From positions 15,587,473 to 15,651,472 of the forward strand of contig CM119264.1 of the NCBI GenBank assembly GCA_051294375.1: a stretch of DNA of 64,000 bases, in the 5' to 3' direction. Under the pieces are notes generated by a model. It saw nothing but the letters and a program-made list of their open reading frames with translations. It had not been told where the DNA came from and did not search any database. Position 1 is the stretch's first letter. Each line of letters starts with the position of its first letter. This document shows, piece by piece, positions 63,375 through 64,000 of the stretch. The DNA is from Paraspadella gotoi. Lineage: Eukaryota > Chaetognatha. A program made the translations under genes and the position numbers.

Positions 63375-64000
63375 TGTGTCTCATTTATGTATGACAAAAA
63401 ATACAGGAGTTCCAGGTAAAAAAAATGTATTGTCCAAAAAAATGCTTCCTTCATTTTTATCACTTTTATATTTATATTTTTTATTTATACTCANNNNNNN
63501 NNNTTTTTTATTATTTTTTTAGTTCAACCAACACTATTAAAAATCCCTGCCTTTTCTCAGTCTCATGTCAAATGGTTTATTGCATTATCTCCATTAGGAT
63601 AGATTCAGGAATGAATCTTAATTCATATGTCAAAAAAGAACAATATTAAAATTACATTGATGCTGTAGATGTTACAGAATATTAATTTTAAATTGTAAAA
63701 TATTAATAAAAGTTATAAGACACTGAGTAACCTTTCTGTAAGTAAAGTTATCATTTTTATTTACCTTTGGATGTATTATCAAGTATCAACAAGTCTAAAA
63801 ATAAAAAAAATACAGATTTTGTTGAAGTAAAAGACAATGAATTATCACATTATGCAGTAACAACTCAAGCCTTGTTTACTTATAGAGGATCAATCTTTTG
63901 CACTGCTTGCTAAGGACCATTTTTTGCCCCCAAATCTGATAAAAAATATCATGTCAGAGATATTATTTTAACAATAATATTAGTAGTTCTCTTAATCAAA
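63375..64000 (+). repeat. ~625-bp near-identical duplication (copy 2, reaches window end)
   Basis: Begins immediately after the gap at 63350-63374 and contains a 10-bp gap at 63494. Collinear with 60451-61078. The adjacency to a gap makes an uncollapsed haplotype or mis-scaffolded contig end plausible. Confidence 0.9.

Overview
This is an AT-rich metazoan nuclear window dominated by one large gene on the + strand, a homologue of DEPDC5/Iml1, the GATOR1 subunit that restrains mTORC1 when amino acids are scarce. I placed 18 exons between 1098 and 53068. Joined, they give 4,023 nt with no internal stop and matching splice phases: 1,340 residues plus a stop. They collinearly match DEPDC5 from the end of its N-terminal domain through the SABA, SHEN and DEP domains and most of the C-terminal domain. 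The first ~140 residues must lie left of the window, and the last ~100 residues of the family were not found. The host is an invertebrate-type animal; I cannot name the species. Intron sizes are sharply two-class: ten of 39-258 bp, and seven of 2-11 kb that are packed with mobile DNA.

Almost all remaining sequence is repeats. (1) A composite 0.7-3 kb element occurs in both orientations. It ends in a GTCGGATCTGC hairpin and carries 18-bp arrays, CT tracts and a GTCC-rich block (1.7-4.8, 10.3-12.5, 17.3, 22.3-24.1, 28.9-33.8 and 46.4-47.1 kb). (2) At least three tRNA-related SINE families are present, plus two further GC-rich dispersed repeats. (3) There are several long inverted-repeat or foldback elements (5.5-7.4, 26.9-27.9, 35.5-35.9, 40.0-42.2, 44.4-45.7 and 58.4-58.6 kb). 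(4) A family of short palindromic MITEs has four copies. Several assembly gaps (runs of N) lie inside repeats.

Right of the DEPDC5 exons (53-64 kb) lies a decayed, intron-containing hAT-like transposase gene on the - strand (58703-60253). There is also a 1-kb segment duplicated from 36.6 kb, a ~625-bp near-identical duplication (60.45 and 63.38 kb), and an unidentified short - strand ORF at 61.5 kb.

The most interesting signal is a dispersed family of hammerhead-ribozyme-like motifs. Seven sites, two of them the arms of one palindrome, share CTGA(T/A)GA, a following A, a stem II whose two strands covary between copies, GAAAC, and in most copies a GTC cleavage triplet followed by bases that can pair as stem I. 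They sit in foldback or small inverted-repeat elements. One lies in an insertion whose empty site can be read from a second copy of its host repeat in this window. This fits retrozyme or Penelope-related ribozyme elements spreading in the introns and flanks of DEPDC5.
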